64,000 nt of DNA from Siphonodentalium dalli (taxonomy: Eukaryota; Mollusca; Scaphopoda; Gadilida; Siphonodentaliidae): the NCBI GenBank assembly GCA_032622095.1, contig CP136061.1, positions 237,043,815 to 237,107,814 on the forward strand, read 5' to 3'. Positions within the stretch are counted from its first letter, which is position 1, and the number at the start of each line of letters is the position of its first letter. The position numbers were made by a program, and so were the translations under genes. Shown one piece after another: positions 36,285 through 48,456 of the stretch. The notes beneath the pieces were generated by a model. The model saw only the letters and a list, made by a program, of their open reading frames with translations. It had not been told where the DNA came from and searched no databases.

Positions 36285-36990
36285 AATCCAAGATGGCCAC
36301 TGGCAGCTATGTTTTCCAATGAATATCAAAAACATTTGATAGCTCCCATCTAGCAGATCAATATGAAGCTTGGTGATGATCGGATGAGGAAAGTGGACCA
36401 AAGGATATAGTCATGCAAAGAGTAAAATCCAAGATTGAATTTGAAATCCAAGATGGCCACTGGCAGCCATGTTTTTTGCCGAATGACCCCAAAATGACTT
36501 GTTTCCCATCAACATGTCAATCTCAACAGCCATGACAAATTTCATAATGATCTGACCAAAGGTACGACTTGAAGCTCGTGCCAAAGGATTTAGTCATGCA
36601 AAGAGTAAAATCCAAGATGGCTGCCAGCAGCCATGTTTTATGGCCGAATGATCCAAAAATGACTTGTTCCCATCTACATGTCAATGATAACAGCCACGAC
36701 AAATTTCATGATGATCAGACCGAAGGTACGACTTGAAGCTCGTGCCAAAGGATTTAGTCGCTCAAAGAGTAAAATCCAAGATGGCAGCCATGTTTTATGG
36801 CCGAATGACCCCAAAATGACTCATTCCCATCAACATGTGAATATTAACATCCATGACAAATTTCACCACGATCACACGAACAGTACGACCTGTAGCCCGG
36901 GCTAATTGATTGAATCTTGAAATCAAAGATGACTGCTGGCAACCATGTTTTTTTGCCGAATTACCCCAAAATGAATCATTCCCATCTAAA
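36285..36990 (+). repeat. About 165-bp tandem repeat with CCAAGATGGC
   Basis: Four to five units, each with AAATCCAAGATGGC, CAGCCATGTTTT, GCCGAATGACCCCAAAATGA, CCATGACAAATTTCAT and GTACGACTTGAAGCTCGTGC. It sits between mollusc-type repeat units, of which it may be a derived form. Confidence 0.65.
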
Positions 36991-36999
36991 TGTCAATGT

Positions 37000-37790
37000 C
37001 AACAACCATGATACCACATACCAAATTTCATTCCATTCAATTCAAACTTACTAAAGATATCATCTAGAAATGAAAAAGCGAATGGACAGACAGACAGACA
37101 GAAGGACCAATAACATAATATACTAGAGGTGTGACTGTCCCATTGGGACTAAGGATACACCCCATATTTTTTAAACAATGTCAGTAAACATTAAGTTAAA
37201 ATAATAAAATAACAGATTCCCGTACTCAGACAAAATTATGCATGTTACGAAAATGTTTTAAGTCAAAAAAATAATAACAACTCCCAAAAAAAAGTCAGAT
37301 AGACGTCATAATCGCAGCAGGTGCACAGATTCCCATGGATCTAAATATATGTGCCAAGTTTCTAAAACATTGACCTAAAAATGTAGGAATAAAAGCTCGG
37401 GCAAAATTATTCATGTTGCAAACAATTTTCTGAGTCAAAAAAGTAGGACAACTCCACCAAAAAAAAAAACAGATGTCATAATCGCAGGTGCACAGGCTCC
37501 CATGTTATTAAATATCTGTGCCAAGTTTTAAAATAATTGACCTAAAAATGTAGGAATAAAAGCTCGGACAAAAGTATACATGTTGCAAAAAGTTTCCAAG
37601 TCGAAAAAGGGGGATAAGTCCGATAGATGTCATAATCGCAGGTGTACAGGTTCCCATGGTGGTTGATGTCTGTGTCAAGTTTCACGGAAATTGATTAAAA
37701 AACAACTGAGAAAACTCTGGACAAATTTGGTGTCCATGGGCGGACGGACGGCGGGAGCAAATAAGTGCTCTAGCTGCGGTTTCCACATGG
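37000..37790 (+). repeat. Mollusc-type repeat, TCATAATCGCAGGTGC units
   Basis: Begins with CATACCAAATTTCATTCC and GACAGACAGACAGAAGG, then three units with GTCATAATCGCAGGTGCACA and ATTGACCTAAAAATGTAGG, ending GGGCGGACGGACGGCGGG. It stops about 35 bases before the donor of the 37826 exon. Confidence 0.6.
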
Positions 37791-37825
37791 GAAAGACTAA
37801 ATGGATTATTTCTTTTTCTTCTCAC

Positions 37826-37986
37826 TATATCAGCCTAAGAAACAGAGTTGCCTTGTTAGAACGAATCCAATCTTCATTGTGTGATTGGCTTCCATCCAGG
37901 ATCAGTTGCTGCCCATCAGTTATCTCTCTGTATCTGCCACCAGCGAGGATTGCAGTGATGTCTGAACCTCCAATATAAAAATATCC
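37826..37986 (-). CDS. REJ/polycystin-like gene, exon with LILDGSQS motif
   Basis: This 161-base exon starts after acceptor GTTTGCAG in phase 0 and encodes 53 codons (GYFYIGGSDITAILAGG, later QQLILDGSQSHNEDW), leaving two bases. The 'GG..R.....G..L.LDGS.S.D' pattern is the characteristic turn of REJ domains in polycystin-1 relatives. The donor chosen is ATATA/GTGAGA, which gives the phase needed for the next exon; an earlier GT or a GC donor a few bases upstream would shorten the end by a few residues. A family A MITE abuts the acceptor, with only eight bases between its terminus and the exon. Confidence 0.8.
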
Positions 37987-37993
37987 CTGCAAA

Positions 37994-38416
37994 CAAGCAT
38001 TGAAAAATTATGTCTGTCATTTGCAGAATGAGGTCCCCAGAGAGTGAATTTAGTGACGCTAACCCTGATGGGCTAGCATCACCAAATTCACCCTCTGGGA
38101 ACCTCATTCTGCTGAGGCCTCAACAGCTGTGGGAGACCTAGGATCAGGTTGAAGTTCCCATGTTGAAGATGGTGATGTGCACCCATTGGTCACTTCAATT
38201 TGCATGTTATCTTCTGCAAATTAGGGGATATAGAAACTTAACAGAAGGGTAACCAGTTACGAATTGTACTGTTGGAGTATTGAGTTCTCATGAATACAGT
38301 TAGTTACAAGTTGTTCGTGTGCAGGTTGTTAACGCTGTACAGGGTCACAGCTTCACTAAATTCACCCTATGGGGACCTCATTCTGCAAATGACAGACAGA
38401 CCGATTTCAAGGCTTG
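37994..38416. mobile_element. Family A hAT-type MITE abutting a splice acceptor
   Basis: The element runs from CAAGCATTGAAAAA to its imperfect complement CAAGGCTTG, with GCAGAATGAGGTCCCC arms. The flanking 8-mers CCTGCAAA and TCTGCAGA match at 6 of 8. The left TSD contains the TGCAG acceptor of the exon that starts at 37986, so the polypyrimidine region of that intron is MITE sequence. Confidence 0.65.
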
Positions 38417-39714
38417 TCTGCAGATACCAATGATTAGATCAGTAATAATGAATTCTCTCTGTGCTCATTCCTTATGGAATTCTAATGTGGCGGAACGCTC
38501 TTTATTGACTTAACACAGAAGAAGATATCTGACATTTTGCTGACATAATGATTCACACCACTATCAGTGATGTTGTGAATTGATAGTGTTTCTTTGGTTG
38601 AACATCTTTGTTATCGTGACTCTAGTGTCCGGCTTATGACCGAAAAAGACAATTGGCTCGTCGTGTCTGTTATTTCTCGATATGGACTTGGTTAGTCATT
38701 GGTGTATATGTTAGTTTTGTTTGCTCCGGGCAATAGGGTAGTGATGAAAGTGTATACATAATATATAAATTAAATCAATAATTGAAATTGGTTTCAGTTT
38801 CTGAATGGTTTGGAATATTCACCTTCTACCAATGGACGGTTTCTTCAACGAGTCTAAGTTTGGAAACGTTACACTAAAATGGATCATACAGCTGTCAATC
38901 AAATAATTGTTAGCAAATATATTTTACCAATTAGCAGCTGAGCTGATCTGCATTGAAAATTCTGACACCATCTTTGTTCACACTAATCTGGATATCTGTG
39001 CATTCTTTCAGTGTTAAATTTGCTGTTTTCAAACAATGTTTTCTGTTGTCAAATCACATATAATAACTGCATGAACCTGTGATTTGTGCAGAGATGTTGG
39101 AAAATGTCTGTGGTTTTAACAGTGAGAACATGAGAACAATTTAAGATATATTCTTGTGTGTTTTCCAGCATAGGCACACAGCTGTGAAATTAATTAATAT
39201 ACCATTTTACAGATAGCAAGAATGATGCATCATGGGATGCATCCTATCCAACCATATAAGCAAGCGCATGGTTCGAAGCCTCATGCATTTAGTATGAGTG
39301 ATTTACAGCAGACCCCTGGGGAAAAATATTCCCTTTCATTTGACATATAACTCGGCAAAATTGAACGAAGCAAAGTCAAGATATCGTATTGGGAACTACC
39401 AAAATCTACCAAAGAAATTGAGTCGTCAATCTCCCTGTCCGCACAGAGGCCTTTGACCTAGTCATAAAATCAATATTTTTGAGCAATAATTTGTCATGAA
39501 CATGTACTTAAACAGGATGACATAACCTATAGATGATCATATATGTTCCGCAAGTCACTCTGAAGCCACCCATACCTTTTTTATTTTATCAGATGTGTTT
39601 TGCCCAATTTTCCAAATGTATTCATCAAACGAATTCCAAAAACAAGACGGGTCTGTGACTGGCTTGCTGATTGCTTGACAATAATCGAGAGCAAATTTCA
39701 CAAATGTTGGCATG
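38417..39714. other. Intron sequence, nothing recognised
   Basis: No repeat family, hairpin or open frame of note. It looks like single-copy intron. Confidence 0.5.
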
Positions 39715-41110
39715 GAAAACACGAGAGGCTGATCACGATCAGCAGATGTTTAACCCATACCTTGGCGATAGTGATCAGCTATTTTCAGTTTGAACGCGAA
39801 AATCCATAAGCCATAACTCCGTTTAAAAAAATGGATCAAACCCAAATTCGAACTGTATTTTAGGCTGAGAAACTCACATACCAAATTTACATACATCTCA
39901 ATAAAATGAGATATATCAGATGAAAGGTATTTCTGCTAAAGTATCAGGAATGTTGAGAAGGGTTCATTTTAACTACAAAAATCCATACAAGTGAAGGGGA
40001 TATAATTGGAGAATGATTACATGAAAAATATACAAAAGCATAAAATTGATGACCAGCGTTAACAATTTTAAAATTAGGGGACTGTACCAGGTATGTCACT
40101 TGAATACTGCATTGGTAGGCTAAACCAGAGAGCTATGTGGGAGTTGATAACACTGGGCCAACACTGTCCACACACTATGGAAATGCAATAAACAAAAGAT
40201 GGCTGTTAAAGTAATTTTATATGTGCAGCAGTGAGCATCAGATATATTATAGGACTGTGTAACTTTATAAAAAGAGTGCTACTAAATGGGGTTCTCTCTG
40301 TCTGTTCAAATTCAGAGAACATCCGTACAAATGAACAGTAGACTATTCCAATTTATACTTTTAGAACTGAATAGGAGAGTCCATTGATTCATGAATGGGT
40401 TACACCTTTCACTGCTGTGCTGAACATATGATGGCTAAAAAATAACTCTATTTCAATAATACAGATTTATCTCTTGTCTCTTTCTTAGAGCTAAACTGAT
40501 ATCACAGGTAATTAATTGTAAGCTGCTATGGTTATATTGTAAGCATACAAATCTCAAATCTGTTCAATTCTTAGTTAAAAAGGGGCCATAACTCTGGTAT
40601 AAGAAATAGGATCTAACCCATATTCAAACTCGATCTGTATTTTGAGTTGAAAAACTCACATACCAAATTTGGTTCCTATCAGATGAAAACTGGTTGATTT
40701 ATCGAAGCATGCATGAATTCTATGTCAAAGGGCCATAACTCCATTAAAAATAATCTGATCAAACCCATATTCGAACTCAAACTGTATTTTTGGTGGAGAA
40801 GCTCACATACCAAATTTGGTTCTGATCAGATAAATATTATTTTTAGTTATTGTAGCATCCGTGAATTCTAAGACGAAAAATGGCCATAACTCCATAAAAA
40901 AAACTTGCATCAAACCCATGTTCGAACTTGATCTGTATTTTGGGCTGAGAAACTCACATACCAAATTTGGTTCCGATCAGATCGAATATGTTTCAGTTAT
41001 CGCATTATGCGTAAAGTGTCTACGGACGGACAGACGGACGGACAAATGACGAGTGGTCAATCTGGATGTTGACACTATGTGTACCATACTATGGTATGGG
41101 TACATATCAA
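39715..41110 (+). repeat. Mollusc-type repeat, scattered units
   Basis: Units near 39790-39910, 40570-40700, 40730-40850 and 40870-41060, each with GGCCATAACTC, a TTCGAACTTGATCTG phrase and ACATACCAAATTTGGTT, closing with GGACGGACAGACGGACGG. Between 39960 and 40550 nothing is recognised. Confidence 0.6.
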
Positions 41111-42659
41111 AATATGCATAGATATCCGATAGAGTAGTATTCAAGAAACACTTGAATTATGCATTTTCTCTGTACCAAGAAGTTTATCTGATTTTAAAAC
41201 AGAAGTGAACTTGAAAGTATAGTTAAATAATTGGAATTTGCTTTGATACAATATTAAAATTCTGCGAAAACAGCGTGACCTTGACCCCCGCATTCTTATT
41301 TGACTTTCGCTTTCAAAATATGTCTCCATTATTGTTCCCAAATAAACATCAAGTGTTACATATATTTCACTTAAAAGTGTTTTTAAAAGATAGATTTACA
41401 ATCGAAAGAATACATAAAGACATCACAGCTGAAAAGTGTATAATATTGTTCTAATAATATCAACATTTTCTGCCACAGTTCATGAAACACACACGGCACA
41501 ATCGTTTCGACGATTCTACGACCAATTCCACGATTCTGCGGCTTGACAACCACGGTGCTACGGCAGTTTAACCATTCTGCGACCTTATTATATGTGATAT
41601 TTTATGACAAACTTAGATAGAGGGGCTTTTTACTGAATTGGGACGATAAAAGTGGGCTTCTTCTTGTATTCGTTGTGTAGAGTAGACTTTGCAGGTCCAC
41701 CAGGTTGACTCACGCAATACACACGAAGATGAGATCTATACATAAAATGAGTCACAATCGGCTCGGTCAAATCTGGATAATCAGATCAAACCGCGAACCG
41801 ATCACAAAAAGTCATTTCTTGGGCTACAAGGGGACATTAACAGTGCGAAAATTAACATCCAACGTAAGCTTTGATAAGCATAAATGTATTATTTGTTAAA
41901 TTCGTACCTCTGTTGACCCAATATTCGATTAAACTAAACACAGAAATGCAGTAACAATGTCAAATATTTGGCAACGCCCCGCTTCGACCATGACAACGAC
42001 GATTGTGCAACTCGTTGAACGGTAATTTTCATTTGTATACGACGTATCTGTCACTGATCGGCATCTTAGTTCTGCGTGTAAGCCCATATATGCTGCATCA
42101 ACAATGTTTGGAACTGCACATGTGCCTTCGTTGTACAATGCACATGTCCTGGATTCAATACATTACTGTGTATTTACTGATCCCTACATGTGAAGATATA
42201 GAGACCAAGTCACATAAGAGATTTGTCGCTAAACGAGCATTCTTAGATTTAATAGAACATGACAAAATGCCCAACTTACATGTTGGTCATGGACAGACCA
42301 GTCCAAAGCCGGCCATACATGGCAGTGGTGCGTATATGCAGGTGGCGAAGGGCTGTTGAAGTTACATTACTTGCGTATTGACTTATTTTATTAGCTTTTC
42401 CTCTCCATATAAGTCTCGTTCTGAAATGGCTTTTATTTAATTTATATTTTAAATACTTTTATACATTGTGCTCCGAAGTTTCGAACTTCACTCACTGCCC
42501 ATGTGCCGAAAGCCACCAGGGACCGCAATGGAATTAAGTTCTCATTTAGAGAACTTTTGGCGTTATCCCTGATGGTCTCAGGTCACATGAGTATTTCTAT
42601 TTTTATACAGATTTCTGCCACATAATTTACCTTATATTCTGACGGCAACCTCCATAAAA

Positions 42660-44315
42660 TAAAATGAATTAATTATTGAGAAAATTGATATATCCTCTTA
42701 CGGTATATATCAATTATTTACACAGTCTGAACTCTAACTGTCTCAGAACCCAACATATAGATCTATGCAAAAAAATAACTGTCCTACCCTAGCTCAAGAT
42801 CAATGAAAATCAGATACAAAGAGTTAAAAACACTAAATTCCTAGGAATTATTATTGAAGAAAATTTATCATGGAATATGCAAGTGGAATCTATTACTAAA
42901 AAACTGTCAAAAAATTTAGGAGTCATGAGAAAAATCAGTGATTTCATACCCAGAGATACAATGAAAACAATCTATTCTGTACTGATTATCCCACATCTCA
43001 CATATTGTAATGCCATATGGAGTGCAACAACAAAGAAAAACCTTGAAAATCTTGAAAAAATACAAAACAAAGCTATCGCCACACTATCTTACGCAAAAAA
43101 AAAGCATACCAGAAATATGCAGGGACCACAGTTTGCTATTGATGAATGACATTGGAAACATGCAACTAATAAAAAATTTACATGATTTCCATCAAAAGAA
43201 ACTCCCCAAATCGCTGTCTTCAATATTTACTAATATACATGATATCCATAACCACAATACCCGGTTCAAAGCAAATTCAAATCTGTATTGTGAATTCAGA
43301 AGAACAAAAAAAGCAAGAAGTGTCATATCAACCAGAGCCAGATGTCTATGGAATGAACTCCCATGTGACTGTAAGCTTCGCGTAGAAACTAGTGACAAAT
43401 ATCATAAGTACCTAAAATCACATTTCATTAATAAATACACCCCAAATATCAAATAACAATCCAGTTTGTATGTATTCTCTCCCCTATTATATATACTAAG
43501 GCAATACCAGCCAGCAGTCCCTTAAGGCAGAGACTGTCCAGAAGAGGGGGCAGAAATTAATGAACTTCTCTTTATTCTCATAGTATAATCCTCCCTCTCC
43601 TGGCCAGCTCTCCCGGTGAGGAACAGGCCAAACAAATTTATGCCACTTTTCCTCCATGTGTTACTATTTGTCACTCATCTGAACAACAGTGCAAAAATAA
43701 TCAACTTGTCTATAACCTTAACCAATTCCTCAACCAAATCAAGCAGTATTCACATGCACCCATATTTCATTGATCACCTTAAATACTGGTATTCCCCACA
43801 TTATTGAAAATTGCAAGACGATCGCGCAGGTCTCAACATCAAGACATCACGATAATCATATTGGCTACCAGATAAAGCATAACAACTAAAAAAAAATGAC
43901 TATAATCACCATCTCACAACCCGACCCCCCCCCCCCACCATATGCCCCCACCCCTTCTTGCCCATCTCTATACAATAATACACACATTGTAAATACGCAC
44001 CCGCACTATATTCACCCAATATACGTACACATAACACTGTATCATTATACAAGCATAAGGGCCCTGCCCTTACAAGTTATACTTTTTGTGGGGTCCTGTT
44101 GATATATATGTATTATAATTATATTGAATACGAAATAAATCTTATTGAATCTTGAATCTTGAATCTTGATAACATATTTATATTTAATATAAACTATTAT
44201 AATATGTATATACTGTTGTGTATTATATTGATTCAACCTGTAAACATACCCATAATATGTATTCATGTACACATGTATAACCTGAACTATCAAAATAAAA
44301 TCTAATCTAATCTAA
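42660..44315 (+). mobile_element. 3' end of a jockey/CR1-like LINE
   Basis: The C-terminal reverse transcriptase region is followed by about 700 bases of 3' UTR and a short-unit tail: TTGAATC repeated at 44145-44168, and a second tail of CTAAT repeats at 44300-44317. 5' truncation is typical of LINE insertions. It lies inside the 6-kb TIR element and is younger than it. Confidence 0.7.
42780..43456 (+). pseudogene. LINE reverse transcriptase C-terminus, frameshifted
   Basis: In frame it reads ENQIQRVKNTKFLGIIIEE, then IPRDTMKTIYSVLIIPHLTY, then WSATTKKNLENLEKIQNKAI. 'FLGi.id..LsW..hi' and 'l.y.li.P.l.Yc..vWg' are the palm-end and thumb signatures of jockey/CR1-type reverse transcriptases. 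At an A-rich run near 43097-43105 the frame shifts, and the second frame continues to a stop at 43456 (HNHNTRFKANSNLYCEFRR, SVISTRARCLWNELP), again a standard LINE C-terminus. The upstream catalytic YxDD part is missing. Confidence 0.75.
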
Positions 44316-44317
44316 TC

Positions 44318-46320
44318 ATGTACAGGTCTGAACATTTTCCTTCTTAGTGCACCCAGCGGTTTGTAATTTTTGTAAAGTTGACTTGTCCATTCGAAAAGGT
44401 CACCACTTAGCCTACCATAACATGAGTTTGTTTTAGTCATATTCTGATTAGCAGGTAGCCCTACATATAAAGATGTCCTCGAAAAATTATTGATAGTTTT
44501 AGTTACTTTTATAAAGGTGTTTGTATGAAAGTATTAGTTAAAATTCTTCGAAAGAAAAAAGGGTGTGGTTATCTGAAACTGAAAATAATGAGCAACACTT
44601 TAAAAAAAAAAAATAAAATAAAAGGGATGGATACCAGAAAAATTGCAGTAAAAACGTATACATACATAAAATAATAGAACATTGGGTTGGTTGGTCCCGA
44701 AAGTAGCCAAAATAAAAATAATAACAAATATGGATACGTCTGATTTATGACCCCCCGATCCCCCGGTTCGGACGCCAATTTGCCGGTATATTATTAACAT
44801 GGGGTGTTTTGTTGCGGTAGTATTTTTAATTGGATAAACCTGACTGGGGTGTGCATACTTCAAATGAGGTAAGAATTAAGATCGTGGGAAGTTGAGTGGA
44901 AATAAATGTCATAGAATTGTCATATCTAGAGGAAAATCTTAACTGCGCGAAGGAATTATATTTCAGATAACTAGATTTTAATCACAAATAAATAAATCAT
45001 TATAGAATATCATTTTCACTGGTTATAGATTTAATTGTTAAAATGATTACGGTAAGTTAAAGGGGTACTGTACGTTATTTTCAATAAATTCCCGGTAATA
45101 ACAACGATCTAATATCGATAATATATAGGAAAATAAGTAGGCCTACGTTCAGTTGAAGATGTATTATGTAAACGTTCAGGTTACAGGCACGTGCAGCCTT
45201 AATTGTCGAAAATATTCATATTTGTTCCAAACACAGTAAACAGAAAAACATTAAAACGCATACAGTTCCATTCATATATACCATGACCATCGCCTAAACA
45301 GCATGTTATCATAAAGACCTACTATATTTTACCTAAGCAAGAGCCTGATTGTGTTACAGAAGACAGCACAATGCTACTGGCTAATCACACACAAATGGCA
45401 TAAACGATCTTTATTAGTTCCATATCAGTTATTCACCAATAAAGAACGCTCTTTATGTTTACCATCATAATATAAACAAACACCAGAAAAGTAACTTTTT
45501 ATGCTTTTGTTTACATAACAATGGTCAAACAAATGACCATAACATACTGTTTATGGGATATTTCTTATTTGTATACAGACAAAGTCTATCTACATTTTTA
45601 TGTTCTTTCTGTTTGTGGCGGTTTTTGACAGGTGGAGATATTTTCACAGGATACCCACCGCCAAGGCCAACCGTGTCTTTAATAGGTTATCTTAAAATCA
45701 ATGTTAGTAATTTGATATAAATTTAATTTAATGTTGGATTACGAATTTCCGCGTACAAGACGTAATCAAATTAATTTACGGATAGTGGATTGGGCAACGC
45801 GTGGCACACATGATCGTGTAAAATATATGTTGATACGGGCCGTAAACTCAAACCAATCACTGATTAGTGACTATAAATGAGTATGTTGGACTATTATACT
45901 TAGAGTATGAATTTTATTAGATACATTTTCTTGAAAACTGTACAAAACGTACTCGACAATACTAATTTGTATTTTCGCATTCCGGCTAATCTTCATCCGT
46001 AACATTATACTTCGTATTCAACAGACTTTCAAATAGACATGCAATAGGAACCAACAACGACATGAAAAGACACATTTAAAATGGAACATTATTTTGTCTT
46101 GAAGGTATCTTTACTTCCTCTTGTGTTATGGTAAGGAAATCAATATATATTTTTTTTAATCGCAGTCTTTTTGAGCTCGTTTTCCTTGTTAAAATGTGAT
46201 TATGTGATAAAGTGGATTTCAAATTCGTCCCAATTATATGCAAATAATTTATTAACCTCGTCCATTAAAGTCGGTTCACTAATGATCAGCTCGAATAAAC
46301 TCATTAGATATTATCTATCC
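44318..46320. other. Unassigned interior of the 6-kb element
   Basis: AT-rich with no transposase-like frame. A short A-run sits at 44601-44613 on the plus strand. Nothing else seen. Confidence 0.4.
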
Positions 46321-46373
46321 CTCACCCCCCCCTGTCGCTTCCTCCCTCTCTCTCTCTCTATATATAGAGAGAT

Positions 46374-46417
<44 letters not shown>
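46321..46417 (+). repeat. (GA)n/(CT)n microsatellite
   Basis: CTCTCTCTCTCTA, then a TATATAGAGAGATAGAGAGG inversion point, then a long GAGAGA run. Confidence 0.9.
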
Positions 46418-46419
<2 letters not shown>

Positions 46420-47345
46420 AGAAATGAATAATTCCAGAAATACGGACAGATATGTACCATATATTATATTTCTATTAGGTACGGCCATCTTCGATTCGAT
46501 AATCTGTAAAGAGTTCAGCACTAGACAGTTAGCACAACAATAGTTACAATACATAATCTTTGACACAAATATACCGGTTGCGACCATTCCCCACCATCGA
46601 TACCACAACGCAACTGAGAATAAGACATGTTGGCGACAAGAAAATACCGAGGCATTGTGAGTCGGCTGCTAGTTAGGCGTACAGACAGACAGAAGGAAAG
46701 TTGGATAGGCGGAAAGGTAATTTGAATCATGTAATGTGTGGTGCACAAATAAGGAAATTAAACCTGTACAGTATAGCAATATACGATTCGACATCACTTT
46801 ATTTTCCTCAGCTGGCTCCAAATAAAAGAATCTTAATCTCGTAGCCTTGAGGTCGTGTGACTCATATGCGTATTCATGTCTATATGAGCATGTCTTCCAT
46901 TAGAAAACGACTTCTCGTGAGCACAAGTTAATGAAATTTCAATTGCTGGTCGCACAATCGTCGTTGTCATAGTGGACTACTCGGCGTTGTCAATTGAGTG
47001 CGATGATACCCCCACAAATATGGACATAGCGCCATCAATCACAGAACTGAGGTGAACATTAGTTGTGAAAAATCACCAAAGACGTATGGCTATGTTATTA
47101 TTTGGTTTCCACTCAATTTTATAGGACATATATATTTTCTCAACTCTAAAGACGAATTTCACACAGTGGTCTGTGTAAAACCATAACAACCGGTCTATTT
47201 ATGTCAAATATTATGTATTGTTGAGCTAACTGTCTAGTGCTGAACTCTTTACAGATTATCGAATCGAAGATTGCCGTACCTAATAGAAATATAATATATG
47301 GTACATGTCTGTCCGTATTTCTGGAATTATTCATTTCTTACCGGT
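46420..47345. repeat. Inverted repeat pair inside the 6-kb element
   Basis: 46420-46583 and 47183-47345 are inverted copies with a few differences (shared phrases TCCAGAAATACGGACAGA and GAGTTCAGCACTAGACAG). About 600 bases of unassigned sequence lie between them, including a short ACAGACAGACAGAAGG tract at 46680. Confidence 0.7.
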
Positions 47346-47516
47346 AATGTTTTTTTCTTGTTTATCGCATCAGCCTGGTCGCAGAATCGTTAAACTGCCA
47401 TAGCACCGTGGTTGTCAAGCCGCAGAATCGTGGAATTGGTCGTAGAATCGTCGAAACGATTGTGCCGTGTGAAACAATAGGGGAAAATATCTCCTAGTTA
47501 CATTTCTATACCAAAT

Positions 47517-47720
47517 GGATTCTTCCACCCAGCTATAAATGAATACATTAGAATGGTCTGTTATTCATTTGGAGAGTTGTTAAGGTAATAAAAGCAGACA
47601 ACAGACAGACGAAAAGTTAAGACAAATGCAGAAGGATTCATATTCTTTGGTAGGAAACGATCAGATAAAAAGTTTGTTCGTTTGTTGAACTCATTATCTG
47701 AACATTTCCTAAGGGAAGTT
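47517..47720 (+). repeat. Dispersed repeat E
   Basis: Same ordered phrases as 9978: TGGATTCTTCCACCCAG, ATTAGAATGGTCTGTTATTC, GGTAGGAAACGATCAGATAA. It begins about 45 bases outside the right end of the 6-kb TIR element. Confidence 0.6.
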
Positions 47721-48456
47721 CATTTTGAACACAATATCATGTTGTGGGTTCGGCTTTTAACAAGGAAAAAAATTGCACTTGAACAAGATAATCAATGACT
47801 GGAGTCACTCACCAGACTGTGAAGATGGATAAGACTGGGACTCAGAATATCACAATAGTCAGTACTTAGTCAAATAACTTTAAAACAAGCAGTTCTAAAC
47901 AGGGACACAGGTAGAGGGTCTTTGTTGAACGATGGGAGGGGTGGGGCTGTCTACCTTGAAATTTCTAACTGAACAACCCTCCCCTCCCCCAATAGATCAT
48001 TGCCCATTACCTCCAAACTATATTACAACTGGTACTACAAGCTCTCCAACTGTTGGAAATTTATCAGAACCTTACTGATAATACCGGTATATCAACATGA
48101 ATTCATAGCATAGATAGGGATGGTGTGCAAGTGTTAAATCTCCTATCTCTGCCGCTATTTGAATCAAACGTACATTCCAACTAGTGGGTATAGATGCTGA
48201 AACATTTTTGACAAGTTTAATTAGAGAGTGTTGAGTAATTTTCTGGGGCTTTTCATATAGCTTACATGATTGGCATTTCATCCACTTGGTTATTTAAACA
48301 TTTCACATACTATGTCTGACGTATCCTGCTATTTTCCATTAAACTTTGGCAATGGGTCCCCATTTTCCATTGGAAACAACTTGTGTTGTAGGGGTGAGTA
48401 CCTGAGGTCAGACAGGAAAATAACTTGCGTCCAGTCGTGGTGGGTTCCAATAATTA

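Larger units (their letters stand above)
41490..47471. mobile_element. 6-kb element with 95-bp TIRs and TSD AAACA
   Basis: The left arm 41490-41584 and right arm 47377-47471 are inverted copies with only a few differences, beginning CACACGGCACAATCG. Flanks are AAACA at 41485-41489 and 47472-47476. Each TIR contains three versions of CGATTCTGCGACC, probably transposase-binding repeats. A short inner inverted pair (ATGACAACGACGATTGTGC at about 41988, complement near 46960) lies further in. It contains a LINE fragment and a (GA)n tract. No transposase was identified. Confidence 0.65.

Noticed and set aside
42003-42359. 118-codon plus-strand frame ending in HGSGAYMQVAKGC
   Set aside because: It lies inside the 6-kb TIR element with no recognisable domain and no splice signals; length alone is not enough in this AT-rich context.
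47770-47850. Small minus-strand exon ending at CAGTCTG/GTGAGT
   Set aside because: The donor is good, but the only open segment is under 35 bases, no acceptor gives a phase that fits between the 50842 and 37986 exons, and those two already join in phase 0.
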